NCBI GenBank assembly: GCA_000320605.2
Contig: KB445809.1
Span: forward strand, 186,001-250,000
From: Gelatoporia subvermispora B
Lineage: Eukaryota > Basidiomycota > Agaricomycetes > Polyporales > Gelatoporiaceae
Direction of reading: 5' to 3'
DNA: 64,000 nucleotides
The position numbers and the translations under genes were made by a program. The notes below the pieces were generated by a model. That model was not told where the DNA came from. It ran no database searches and saw only the letters and a program-made list of their open reading frames with translations. The stretch's first letter is position 1. The number at the start of each line of letters is the position of its first letter. This document shows, piece after piece, positions 1 to 10,909 of the stretch.

Positions 1-504
1 TCTTGATGCGATGTGCTGGTGATATTGGACAGGGCAGGGGTCTCGGGAAGCCTAGTTGCGCGAATATCGCTTCTTTCAGCCCAACGTAGAGGATGCACTC
101 TGTAATGCCTTCAGGATCGTTCTTAGAAGGGTCTGCGAAGCTGGCCGGAAGGCAACAGAACCTCAGCTCTTCAGTTCGAATTTCGTCACCCGTGTGTACG
201 TTCGGGTCCGTCTCAGCTACTACGTATGGTGAATCTGCAGGTAGATGAGGACTCGGGTTCGGCCTCTCTCCTGGTTTAGAGCCCTTGGGCTGACAGAGTA
301 ATTTGTGGACCTTCCAATGTTTCTTCTGGCATTCTTTGCTCTGTGGCGGCGTAAGAGCGGACACACCGTTGAGCAAAGTTGAAGACTTACGCAATAGCTC
401 GCCCGCTTGCACACAGAACATATACTGAATGGCTGTTCGTAGTCAGCCTTTGATCTGTGGCACTGGAAACAGACTGATCGGTGAGATGCGTCGACCAGTG
501 GCAT
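1..504 (-). CDS. MYND zinc-finger protein, N-terminal part (runs off the left edge)
   Basis: Two exons are visible: 504-391 and 340-1, joined across a 50-nt GT..AG intron (390-341). The start is the ATG at 504, because an in-frame stop lies a short way upstream and no earlier ATG follows it. After splicing, the first 60 residues hold a complete MYND pattern: CFQC, then CSVC, then YCSKEC, then HWKVHKLLC, i.e. the C-x2-C ... C-x2-C ... C-x3-C ... H-x3-C zinc ligands in order. MYND fingers usually mediate protein-protein contacts. No SET domain or other partner domain can be seen because the gene continues beyond base 1. The region after the finger is not recognised. The MYND call is firm; the full protein identity is unknown. 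Confidence 0.85.
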
Positions 505-1217
505 CTTCACTTGTTTCCAGTTGTATTGAGAGGATTTCTGTGCACTGCGTCAACTCCGGAGATGAAACGGTTGAGTGAGAGCTAGGAGGTAGGTTAGCGG
601 CTCAAATAACAAAGAACGACCATGTGTAGCCTCGCCGAGGATACATGCTGTGTATCTGCCAAATGCGCATGCTGCTATCCTATTATTGTCGCACAGCATG
701 GTAGAGGCGTGGCCTGTGCCCGGTCCGCAGCGCCCGTCGGCAGCAGCCGAATGTCTTGCGCGTTTGCGACTTCGAAACTTTTCGGCTTTGAAAAAAACTT
801 GTAGTATGCCAACGCCTCCAATCACTTTTTCCGCATTGCAATTACTATGGCACGCCTATACGAATGGCGACAGGTGATGAACTTGTGTTCTCAGGAAAAT
901 TGTCAAAAACTCTTGATGTGACCGGGCCGCCTCCTGCTTTACCGGACAATGGAACATGAAAATCATCCGTGTGAGCTACAACTAGACTTACCCGCATACA
1001 CCTGTTGTCCGCAAGGCGGCGTAGAGATCCCGGCCTGATGGAACACTTCTGTGATATGAGAGAAGAGCGCGCGAGGTTATTTAAGGCCGACGCTGCGGCT
1101 GCTGCTCTCTACGTTCAGGGGCAGCACTACCTATCTCACCGCGCAGTACGGCTTATTTTGATTGACCTCACCATCTTAACTAACTCCGTGATAGGGTCCT
1201 TTTGAACGTGCGAAAAC
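505..1217. other. Divergent intergenic region
   Basis: This lies between the divergently transcribed MYND and F-box genes, so it probably carries both promoters. An AT-rich TATA-like string (gttatttaagg, near 1076-1086) is about 130 bp upstream of the F-box start. Short open frames here have no recognisable domain and were not called. Confidence 0.3.
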
Positions 1218-2885
1218 ATGGATCGAATTCCTGAGGAGCTGCTGCTGAAAATACTCTGGAACGTCAAAGACGATCTTAATCATGGCACGACAAAGTGTCC
1301 CCGCAAGGCCTGGTTATGGGTGACTCATGTCTGCAGGTGCTGGAGAAACATTGCTCTCAGCTGTCCGCTGCTGTGGACAAACATCCGGATCTTTGGCGAT
1401 CTCGATACCGACATCCCTTATCTCTTCGCCTGTATGTCCCGTTCCGCAGGCCTTCCCATCGATATCTCCGTGGTTGCGCACAGCATGTTCGATGAAGAAG
1501 ACGCGCATCTTGCTGGCTACATCATGGACACTATTCAGCTACACGCAGCACGTGTGCGCAGCCTCCAGATCTGGCCATCTGGTGCAATAGATTTCCATCC
1601 GCGACTGACATTCCGGATGCCCATCTTGCAACAGCTGGGCATCCGTGGCGGCGGCGATCACCAAGAAACGTATCTCAACGCCGACTTTGTTCCGGATCCC
1701 CACAACTTCCCCAGTCTTCACTCCTTGTATCTCACCGGAGTGATGTACCCCTGGCGATGGCCTGCTGCATTCTTCTTACCCCTGCGCTCCCTCTGCTTCA
1801 TGCAGTATCGGTACGGGCTCCAGCCCACGATGGACGAATTCCTCACATTGATGGCTATGTGTCCGAATCTCATTTCCCTGGACATAGACGAGTCTGCTGC
1901 CGAGTTCCATGGCGATGTGAACGAGCTTCCAGATAACATTATCGTGCTGCGCAGGCTCAAACACTTCACCATCACCGATCGTGCGTGCAATATCGTGGGC
2001 TGTTTGAAGTGCCTCGATTTCTCCACTCGCGACATTCAGATCAGATTCACTTTCGGCCTCACCCTCCGTGAAGATCGCACTGAGTACGCGGAGCGGGCAG
2101 TAACAATGGCCATGATGCATCACCCGGAATTACGCAGCATGGAGACAGGCAGATATTGCTTGCAGCTGCAATCATGTGGGGAGACTTGGCAGACCGAGTC
2201 TTGGGAGATAGGTCAGGTATACTGCAGACGGTGTTGCCACGGGGAGGATCCGGACGGCGAGTCCGTGCTGTACGTTAGCGCACACTCTGCCGTCCCAGAA
2301 CGTGTTCCAGGTGATCATCCATCGATGTTCAAACTCCTCCACGGGTCACTGAAGGCACTTGCGGCACTCCATCCTGTCTGTCTAAGCCTCGAGGAACCGA
2401 CGCTGAACTTGTTCTCGCGGTGCATGAAAGGGGAACACTGGCTCAGTATATTGGATCTCTTTTCGGACGTCGTTCGTATTTCAATCAAAGGCGATATCCT
2501 GCTGGATTTGCTCGGCGCATTATCAGGATTCGGACACTTGCACACTGACGTCCGAATGCCACCGTGCCCGGACCTGAACTTACTCATACTGAATCTGGTA
2601 CATCCGCAAGAGGAGATCGTCTTGTTGCGCCACTGTCTTTCTGTGCGCCTCCGCTTTGGATTCCGTACCGAGACAGTTATCCTCAAGATTCGGTCTCGAT
2701 TCAAAGATACATGGAACAAGTGGCTTTCGGAGGATGTCCTCTGCGATATTGGCTCAATGGTCAATATATTCAAATGGACTCACGCAGACGACGGCCACAA
2801 AGACGAAGATGATCATCTCCCTAGCGTATGTCCAATGGCACTTTCATCACAAATCCTACTAACCCCAGTATGTGTAGATGGATGA
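1218..2885 (+). CDS. F-box domain protein
   Basis: A single uninterrupted frame of 555 aa. The N-terminus (MDRIPEELLLKIL ... WVTHVCRCWRNIALSCPLLW) is an F-box-like motif of the form common in agaricomycete F-box proteins, and W-x-N-I follows. F-box proteins bind Skp1 and recruit substrates to SCF ubiquitin ligases. The remaining ~500 residues are leucine-rich with regular LxxL spacing (for example residues about 110-250), which suggests irregular leucine-rich repeats, but the substrate cannot be predicted. The lack of introns contrasts with its neighbours and is common for this expanded family. The last few codons could be altered by an unrecognised 3' intron. Confidence 0.8.
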   Translation: MDRIPEELLLKILWNVKDDLNHGTTKCPRKAWLWVTHVCRCWRNIALSCPLLWTNIRIFGDLDTDIPYLFACMSRSAGLPIDISVVAHSMFDEEDAHLAGYIMDTIQLHAARVRSLQIWPSGAIDFHPRLTFRMPILQQLGIRGGGDHQETYLNADFVPDPHNFPSLHSLYLTGVMYPWRWPAAFFLPLRSLCFMQYRYGLQPTMDEFLTLMAMCPNLISLDIDESAAEFHGDVNELPDNIIVLRRLKHFTITDRACNIVGCLKCLDFSTRDIQIRFTFGLTLREDRTEYAERAVTMAMMHHPELRSMETGRYCLQLQSCGETWQTESWEIGQVYCRRCCHGEDPDGESVLYVSAHSAVPERVPGDHPSMFKLLHGSLKALAALHPVCLSLEEPTLNLFSRCMKGEHWLSILDLFSDVVRISIKGDILLDLLGALSGFGHLHTDVRMPPCPDLNLLILNLVHPQEEIVLLRHCLSVRLRFGFRTETVILKIRSRFKDTWNKWLSEDVLCDIGSMVNIFKWTHADDGHKDEDDHLPSVCPMALSSQILLTPVCVDG

Positions 2886-3225
2886 CATGGATTCGGTTAT
2901 ATGAACGTCTCAGATGCAAGGGAAGTGCTGGACAGTCGTATTTAGACACAAGACTCAATCTCTGTTTACGATGTCTCGTGTATAAATTATTGACCCGAGG
3001 TGATTTACGACGGATCCGCTATGACGTTGTTAAATCTCAATGTGTACTAGATAGAGAAGTGATTCGAGTCGGTATCGTATGTCATTGATCATCATACCAG
3101 CGGCATGCAGGCAACAGATATACTAGGACAAAAAATAACCTCAAAATGAACTATTTTCGTAACAATGGATACCACTGCATAAAAGTCGGAGTTCTGTCGT
3201 GCTTCTCTGCGTCGTGCTTCATAGG
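2886..3225. other. Intergenic, convergent 3' ends
   Basis: Separates the 3' end of the F-box gene from the 3' end of the MARVEL-like gene on the other strand. I see only short AT-rich tracts and no coding signal. Confidence 0.3.
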
Positions 3226-3928
3226 CTAATACCGGCGGTTGCTGAACATGCTGGCTCGGTTGTCATACCGTCCATGCATGGGGTCCCGCCAAGCACGGTT
3301 GGCGATTGCGAACATTGCACTCATGACCAACAGCACGAAGACAATCGCCCATCCCATCCACGCAAATGCCACGAGGGCCGTGAGGATTCGGCATTGCCAG
3401 AAGTCCCTGCACCACTCAAGGGCTCCCCAGAATGACTGCGGATGAGTGATGTCAGTAACGAACGTTCACCGCATGCTACCAGCGTGGATGCAACGCACCG
3501 TCGCGATGGCGGCGCCAACCAGCCACATTACGAATAGGATGAACAATCCAAGGATTTCACCCGCAAAGCTTGTGGCAAGCCCATATTCGTAGCCGCGATG
3601 GATATTATGAATACTACAATAGAGTAAGTGCCATAAAGTAGCTCGGCTAACAACACTTACGAGTAGCATGACCATAGCATAGCCAAAATCGAAGAAACAA
3701 GTAGTTCAGCGACTATGGGGTCGTAGAAGTCGCGTCCGTCATTCAATGGATCAAATGCGGGAAGGTGGAGGGTATAGTGAAGACGGTCGGCCGTCAGTCC
3801 AAGAAGGACGAGGGAAAAGAGGAACTGTGGTTCATACAAGAATAAGCTTTGCTGGTTCGCACTCCGCACTCGAGTGAACGTACCAAGACCACATAGAAAC
3901 CAACGCGGATGCCACTGATGGTGAGCAT
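3226..3928 (-). CDS. MARVEL-like four-transmembrane protein
   Basis: Four exons: 3928-3884, 3824-3661, 3613-3499 and 3435-3226, with introns of 59, 47 and 63 nt. They join in phase to give 177 aa. Four hydrophobic helices are visible: about residues 4-25 (SGIRVGFYVVLFLFSLVLLG), 50-68, 80-103 (LGLFILFVMWLVGAAIAT) and 116-140. The pattern R-x-G-F-Y near the N-terminus, the FYDPIVAELL segment before helix 2 and W-G-x-L-x-W-C-R after helix 3 match the small MARVEL-type membrane proteins common in basidiomycetes. Such proteins sit in plasma membrane or vesicle microdomains; the specific role is unknown. For the last intron a donor at GTGCGT (3498) was preferred over a later GTGAAC because it gives the family-like AIAT-SFWGALEW junction. 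An extra 5' exon cannot be excluded. Confidence 0.75.
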
Positions 3929-5054
3929 GAGGGCGGTTGAGTAGTTGTCTACAAGAGGTTGTTGGCTAAGAGATGGAGACTATCGCCCATGTCCAGGCCG
4001 ACTCGAGGTTTCTTATATCGGGGTTCGTGAGCTGGCGTCATGTCATGCTATTTCATAAGACATCGAAACGTGTTCATGGCGAAGGTTGCTTGGCGCCAAT
4101 ACTGCAACTAGGACTTCGTCCTGGAGTGATGCCAACACGTGTAGAGTATATCGGAGAAACGAGCTCGGGCTATGCGATAGCGTCGATGCAATGCATCGCC
4201 CCATAGCAATGTCCGCGACGCGCAGCGCGAAAGTCTCTCGCTTTGAATAGGCTCCTGTGCACACAAGACGTGTCCGCGAGGTATAGGGCTTGTCATTGAC
4301 GTCAAGGCTGGGCTGGAGACTCTTGTGCACATGGTCGTCATGTAGCGCCTTAGTGGACACTCGCGCCAGGATCAGCGCTTCGTTGCGGTGAGGCCAACGC
4401 ATGCTTAAAGGCCACGTCCTGATCAGGTAATACAAGAGACTGAGCTATCCTCCATCTTGATGGCACAGCAGGAAGCTCATGGCCATTCAAGACTAACGAA
4501 GAGATGCTGTGCGTCTAATTGGGTCAATGGCACTTAAATAGAGCAATCTGGGTCCTAAAAAGTCAGCGAGCGACAAGGCATTATCAAGATCAAGGAGCTA
4601 CCAGGCACAATGTGCTATCTAGCACCTACCGCGTCAGAGGACTAAGTTACGACGGAAGTGCGGTATCTGTCTTGGAGTACATGGGAGTTGTGGAGTGAGA
4701 GGAATCTTGGAGCGGAACTGCCCGGAATCTCGAGCTGGTTTTTCATGAGATATTGGCTCATTGAGCAACAGCTCACGGTCAGTGACATGTTCCCTGCTAT
4801 TCATAACAACAAATCGACGGAAATACAGCAACACATCGCTGTCGGCGGTATCTTCAAGATTGCAACATATAATGTACATACAAGATTTCCAGCCACGTGG
4901 CGAGTCCTAGTCCGTGGACGCGTAGTCGCCCTTACAAACATACCTTTCGAAATCACGGTTTGTCCACCGTGACCCAGCTGCCTCGCCTCGAAGACGCTCT
5001 AAATTGCGCATTGTTCAGACACCCAGAAGACTATGGATATGAAGACAATCATAC
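3929..5054. other. Intergenic, no gene recognised
   Basis: About 1.1 kb upstream of the MARVEL-like gene and downstream of the alpha-mannosidase. Open frames at 4043-4435 (-) and 4897-5259 (+) have no domain or splice context, and the latter overlaps the mannosidase 3' exon in antisense. No RNA gene or repeat was seen. Confidence 0.3.
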
Positions 5055-8000
5055 CTACCCTTCACTTTGGGCATCAGGAGAGATCGCCCTGCCTATGGGA
5101 ATCTTCACCGTCTTCACCTCGAACCCATGGAACTTCAAGTTAACGAACGACGTGGACCCGTCTTCGTGCACCTCGAGCTCCTCTGTTTCGTCCTCGAGGA
5201 GGTTCGTCAGCACGACTTTTTTGAGGGGAATGTGTCCTCCAATCCGCAACTTGGCTTGAGCATGACCTCCGAATGCCTCGTACAGCCGCAACACGACCGA
5301 GACATAAGCATTGTTCTCGTGTGACTCGAAGTCATCGTCAAGGCCCCTCTTGATGGTTTCCAGCAAGACGTTAGGAGCACCCTCTACTGTGAAAGGTGCC
5401 TTGCTCTCCAGCAGCGGGGCATAATCATCCTTGTTGATGTAGCGTACTAAACAGGTATCAGCAAGATTAAAACATTATATAGGAGCATCGAGACTGACAG
5501 TGCAAAGGTGAGTTGAACAGGTACGCAGCCTGCGGTACATCGGACTCCAGAAAGTGACCCTTGTGCGGCATAACCGCCCAAGAGAATTCGTGCATACCTG
5601 TCGTATTCTTAGTCACTATAGTATTGGATATTACAAACTTTCCCGGCTTACCCTGATCCTGCTCCGCATCTGGTGCAGTTGCAGCCCGGAGTAAGGAGAT
5701 GCGAAGAATATTTCCGCGGCAAGAGAATCCATACTTCGATTCCGAAAGTATAGCGACTCCGTAACCATATTCGCTCAGATCTGCGTACTGGGAGCATTTG
5801 ATGTCAGCTCCTGATACCAGCCACAACAACCTAACATACCTTATGCCCGCAAACCTCGAACTTGGCCATGTCCCAAGTTGTGTTTTTGTGCGTGGGCCTC
5901 TGTACATGTCCGAATTGTGTCTCATATGTAGCGACGTCGTTATGGATACTCAGCGGAACCTCGACTATGACCTCGATAAGTATAGATCACAATGGTGAAT
6001 CCAAGAAGACTTGCATTTCAAGAACTTATGCCTCTCATGCCAATCGACCGTAGCATCGAATCGGATAAGCGGTCGAGATTCCTTCTTCATGGTCGCTACC
6101 ACAAGTGGTTAGCGCTCACATGGGCCAAGTCACACAATAAAAGCTTACCAGCGATCGCATCAAGTGAAATCTAACAGAGTAGAATTATTCTCAGCTCGTG
6201 ATTTGTTATAGTCGCTACGTGGGCATACCTTGACTTTGATAGTACTTTGACCGTATTTGACCTCAGCCAGAACGGACGCCACGCAGCCGCTCGACTGCAC
6301 ACTATAATTTGTGAACTGCAGGGGGTGAGCGGTCTCGAGGTGATGCACTTCGACATCTACGAGATACTCAATTGATATGGAACACGTGAAGAACTATGTG
6401 ACCAACCCCAAGCATCCCAATAGTTCGGACGGTCATCGAAGATGACCAATCCTCCCGTTTGACCAGCAGGAATGAGCTCACGGCTGCAAAATCAGGAATC
6501 AGGAATAGAGGGCGCCATATAGAATGACACATACTCTAGCTCAACATCCACCAGGCTGCTGATCCTGCCGTCCGAGATCACCATGCGAAGGAAGGGGCTC
6601 TGGAATACCAAATCTCCGGCGTCGTTCATCGAAGCTATTTAAGCGAGTCAGACTTTCAGGCACAAATTGGAAACGATTGACAGACGCACCAAAAGCACCA
6701 TCCTTGGGGCTATTCAAGGCGTTCATGATCGGATGAGCGACGTGGCTTCCCTCAGGGCATTCCATGATCACGTTAATGCGTCCCTCCGAGGCGGGTAGCT
6801 CGATAATGTCGCGCCGGGGGAACGGTGTAGTGTTGTATCCGACCAACCTGATCCCAGAGCCCGCGATAGGATCTACGTTGGACTTTGCGACAGACTTCGG
6901 CAGTAGTGCGCCATACGCCTCCTCGATGAGATCCTCCGCGTCCTTACGGACTTCAGCGTACAGCTTTTCTGCATCGTCGTATACCATTCCTCTGAGTGAA
7001 ACAACGTCAGTTGAAGTTCAAAGCTAGGTAGGATGCACCCACATGGCAGAACCAGGTAACACTACAGTATCAAACAGCTCAACGTGGTTTCCCGCGAGAA
7101 AGACAATTAAGACACACCATCGTGGACTGTGATAGTAATGTTAGCGTACAACATGGACTGAGTTACATTCCACGACGCTCACATTGATTCAGAAGAACTT
7201 TCTCCCAACAATCGTTAATTCTTTCATTCGGATAGTTATAGTCTCCGGAGTGGAATTTGTACAGAGAAGCGAGTGTTGCAAGGTGCTATATGTCAGCTGG
7301 TTACGACGTGTTTTAACGAACAGTAATAGGACATTGCCACATACTTCGACGTCTCTGAGCAGAATTTCTGACTTGCGATTGCCCTTCTTGATAGAACCTA
7401 GTGTGATTTGTTTGAGCCAGTGTCATGGCTTGAGTCCCACCCACGTACCATGTGAAGTATAGGTCCCTCGGTGGAACTAATTTGGTCACCATCAACGTAT
7501 TTCGATCCTCTGTTCACACTTACTTCCAGGTACAGCTCTCCATTCCTGGAAGCAAGTCAGTCAATGACTTCCGCATATAGATATTCCCAGTACTAACCAA
7601 TTCGGTAGCTTCTTACCCGCATGCGACTCCTTGGCCAGTGTCTCGAAGAAGTCCTCCACTGAATGGCCCATGTTAACGGGCGGGAGTTCCCGCGAGTTGT
7701 TCGAGACTGCACGGATGCGACGCAGCTGCGCAAGCACATCAGTGTCCGTCCGTTAACGACGTCAAGCGCAGGCTCTGCGTCACTCACGTTCTCTAGCATC
7801 TTCGCAAGCGGTCCTCCTCCACCGTCACCGTTACCAAAGACAAGCAAAGAAACGTCAGACGACTCCAAATTCTGGTTGCACTCGTCAGAACTGCTGGGAC
7901 ATGAGTCGCAGTAGGACGTACCTTATGGTTTGTGATACCCTTGTTGACATCACCGACGGTAGCCTGAGCTGTGTAAGTGTCTGATCGACACCTTCTTAGC

Positions 8001-9824
8001 AATGTTCCATGCAATCGAGACCTATAACCCACCAACTGGCGTCATGTGACAGAGGACTTGTGTTCCATCGATTCCCACCCAGTTGAACGTAGAATGAGGG
8101 AAGACATTGCTATGTCCGTGTCAAGCGACGCTCTTTGCTTCTCATCATTGCAAGACACAACTTACATATTGTTCCTGTGACAAAGTGAGCAGCTGCTTAA
8201 ATCCGAGGCCACTTCAGACCACTCACCAAGAGAGCTTCTGCGTGAAGAAATACTTCATGTCCGCCAGCCGAATTAGCTGCGGCAGCGCGCCGGTCAAGCC
8301 GAACGAGTCCGGTAGCCATGCCGTCTCGCACCGCTTGCCAAAGCGGGACTCGAAGAAACGCTGCCCAAAGATGAACTGACGGGAGAGCGCCTCGCCCGAA
8401 GGCATGTTCGAATCGTTCTCGACCCATGATCCGCCGACAGGATGGAACTGGCCCGCGAGGATGCGCTTCTTGACACGCTCGAAGAGAGGTGGATAGAGCT
8501 GGTACCCGAGCACTGTTGAATGATCGCTAAGGAGAAGACAAGGGAAAGACGCACCTGCTCGAGCCACTTGTACTGCTGCGCCTGACTGCAAGTGAAGCGA
8601 TGTTCGGGGTACCGCTCCATGAGATCAACCTGGGTAGACCACGAGCGTGCAACCTTCTGCTGCGTTACCCGGTATGGCCACAACCTATAGCTTCATCAGT
8701 AGCTTTCCGTCACTGCCCATAAGTCGGTACGCACCAGGCGGTATCAATGTGGCAGTGCCCGATACCCCAGATCTGCGCCCGATCCACGCCCTCGTCATAG
8801 ATCCCCGCGCCCTTGGCCTCCCACGCCTCGCCAAAGACCGCCTCCGCGAGCTTGCGCGCGCGCGGAATACTCGCGAGATCCGTGTTGTCGAAGACATTCA
8901 TGATCTCGTTCGCTACGCTCAACGCGCGGTTCTGCAACGCCGTGTTTCCCGGGAGCGTGTCCACGATCTCGCGGAGTGTCGAGAAATCCCACAGTAGCCC
9001 CCACGCATTCATGCGCGGGACCACAAGGTCTGCGGACGCGAGCTGGAAGAAGCGGTTCATCTACGCGCATGTAAGTGCCCGAGTGTAGATGAGGGAACGG
9101 GGGGCGTACGTCGGGCGGCGCAATGGTGTCGCCGTTCCAGGGCACTCCGAACATGCCATTGCAGCTTGACTCGATCACGAACGAGTGCGTGCCTGCCTTG
9201 ACCGCCGAGCGCGGGATGATGTACTCGACGCGGCGGTCACCGCCAAACCCGCCAGTGATGCCCTGCAGAGGCACACCGTCGGTGGTGTAGATCATTGCCT
9301 CGCAGCCTGGATCAAACTCAACTGTGGGAGTAGGTGAATGGTCAGCTCGGGCGGGAGATGGTGCGAGGGTTCTTACATTGGACGCGCTCGTACTGTTCCC
9401 AGTACGACGGTATCTTCACGGAGACTTTCCACCAGTGATTGGTCTGGTCACCATGTTCAGTATTGAGCGCGAGTAAGCTCGCATGTACATACCCCTACGG
9501 ATAGAATCAGAGATCCATACCGGGATAGAGAACTGGAGGCAACTTACATGAGGGCCCGAACGCTTCCCCCTTCTTCGCTGACCGAAATTTCTGCTTCATT
9601 GCCTCCTCGAATGAGGGCTTCTCCAACCCGGGCGCGCTCCAAACCTCGAGCTTCACATGGTTGCCATCGTCCAGTCTGTGCACGAATAGCACAGACGCGA
9701 GATTCACGTCGGCAAAGTGCCCACCGTTGAAGGTGGACAACCTGTCCTTCGTCAAGTGCTTGATCCACTTCGCTCCTGGATCGTAGTTCGTCTTTGGGTA
9801 CTCGACATTCTGGTGGGAACACAT
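5055..9824 (-). CDS. AMS1: GH38 alpha-mannosidase (vacuolar Ams1/MAN2C1 type), 28 exons
   Basis: Hydrolyses alpha-mannosides; family members act in the vacuole or cytosol on free oligomannosides. Twenty-eight exons join in phase to 1112 aa, the usual Ams1 length. Exons, 5' to 3': 9824-9548, 9494-9493, 9443-9377, 9321-9110, 9060-8735, 8684-8555, 8498-8227, 8174-8166, 8109-8033, 7980-7922, 7871-7788, 7725-7598, 7545-7524, 7476-7449, 7397-7345, 7285-7183, 7126-7118, 7061-7043, 6991-6690, 6634-6535, 6483-6407, 6356-6229, 6170-6149, 6095-6015, 5964-5840, 5787-5652, 5597-5499, 5446-5055. The metal-binding HID of [14 protein letters not shown] is at about 290-292. The likely nucleophile Asp is in WLPDSFG at about 402, followed by [28 protein letters not shown] and [16 protein letters not shown]. 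Start: first in-frame ATG of exon 1, which encodes [20 protein letters not shown]. One intron (6014-5965) is GC-AG. Confidence 0.93.
5965..6014 (-). other. AMS1: GC-AG intron of the alpha-mannosidase gene
   Basis: The upstream exon ends FLK plus T and is followed by GCAAGT, the usual form of a GC donor. The intron is 50 nt and ends in GTCATAG. Joining gives [19 protein letters not shown] with correct phase. No GT donor in the neighbourhood gives a continuous frame. Confidence 0.8.
8166..8174 (-). other. AMS1: 9-nt micro-exon in the alpha-mannosidase gene
   Basis: GAACAATAT lies between a 52-nt intron (8226-8175, GTGAGT..CACAG) and a 56-nt intron (8165-8110, GTAAGT..CATAG). Inserting it completes [17 protein letters not shown], the conserved GH38 Ams1 stretch just after the catalytic region. 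Without it the W codon and the following frame are broken. A second 9-nt exon at 7126-7118 (TCCACGATG) likewise completes NQFHDVLPGS. Confidence 0.8.
9493..9494 (-). other. AMS1: Candidate 2-nt micro-exon (GG) in the alpha-mannosidase gene
   Basis: Exon 1 ends ...FGPS plus one T before GTAAGT (9547). Exon 3 must start in phase 0 with TNHWWKV at 9443. The sequence between them splits into a 53-nt intron (9547-9495, GTAAGT..CCGTAG), the two bases GG, and a 49-nt intron (9492-9444, GTATGT..GACCAG, with a branch-like ctgaac). T+GG codes for the Trp that I recall as conserved in the family motif FGPSW, and the phase is restored. No single intron with GT..AG ends gives both results. Confidence 0.7.
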
Positions 9825-10909
9825 GTCGACTCGTTAACTCCACTACGTCAAGCACGGGTTCGACCAAGTCTGGCTTCGTCGTCGTTCCTCGTAGACAACT
9901 CAAGTAGTAAGAACGATTTCTACGTAGTTCCGCGTAAGGAAACCAAGTGAAAGACAAAGTACGTCCGAGTCGTGGATCAGTGGTTCAACTTCGGCTGAAT
10001 GGAGTCCTAGTAGCCGTGAGTTACTGGATGAGCCGGCGCTCGGTGACGCGGCCCGCTGATTCCGGTTTGGCGTCGGCCTGCAGAACACTAGTTTTGCTCC
10101 CGACTCCGGAGGTGTAATCTCGACTGTTTTACTGGAACGACTATAGGCATACGATCTTCGAAATGGCCATGTAGAAAGTTGAAGACTAGAGCAAAGCAAT
10201 TCTCACCAGAGACGACAAGCGAATACATTTTGACATTCATAGAGGCCATCCTGGTCACCTAGCGGTGAGGGCAGCGCCGGTGGCGGCTGTCGTGCGAACC
10301 GAGTGGGAGGCCAAAGAAAGATTCGCATCAGCATCTCATTTGCGTACGACTGTCTTGCGCCAATTCCTGACTGTACACTGCTCACTGGCTGGCTCCCAAT
10401 CTGGTCTCGCATCTAGCATGGTCTTTGTTTCGCCAAGCGTCACGGATTACGGTCGACCGTTGAGAGTAGGACCGCCTCCCTGTACGACCAGTGCATGGGC
10501 CTAAAGTGGACATGAGTTGACATGTGAGCATACGAGCTGTGCATGCGAAACTATACCAAATGTGCACCGGCGAGCTTTGGCTATACAACGATCTCATCTT
10601 CCTCTGCGTCAGGAACCAATCCATCTATGTCTCCCTTGGACCAAATCAGTGGTCCCAATATTCTGAGTGGCTGAACAAAATGCTGGAGTGTGTCTCTGAG
10701 CGCGCGGAGACCGAAATACACCCGCATGCTCTCACAAAGTCGGCATCTCGTTCGCCGACGAATCTCATCGGGGAATCCCAAGTCAAAGGCCCGCCCCGTC
10801 ACCGCCCCATCTGAGGCATACTTATAACAGTCACATAATCTCTCGCGTTCATTCCACCCTACCCACATGGGTTCTTTTGCCTTACATTAAACCATATTCT
10901 GGCGAAGCT
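9825..10909. other. Divergent intergenic region between the mannosidase and the MLKL-like gene
   Basis: About 1.1 kb that should hold both promoters. Small open frames on both strands have no domains. An upstream mannosidase 5' exon is possible but not required, since the ATG at 9824 gives a full-length protein. Confidence 0.3.

Noticed and set aside
4043..4435. 130-codon minus frame between the MARVEL-like gene and the mannosidase
   Set aside because: No domain, no splice partners, and an overlapping minus frame of similar quality.
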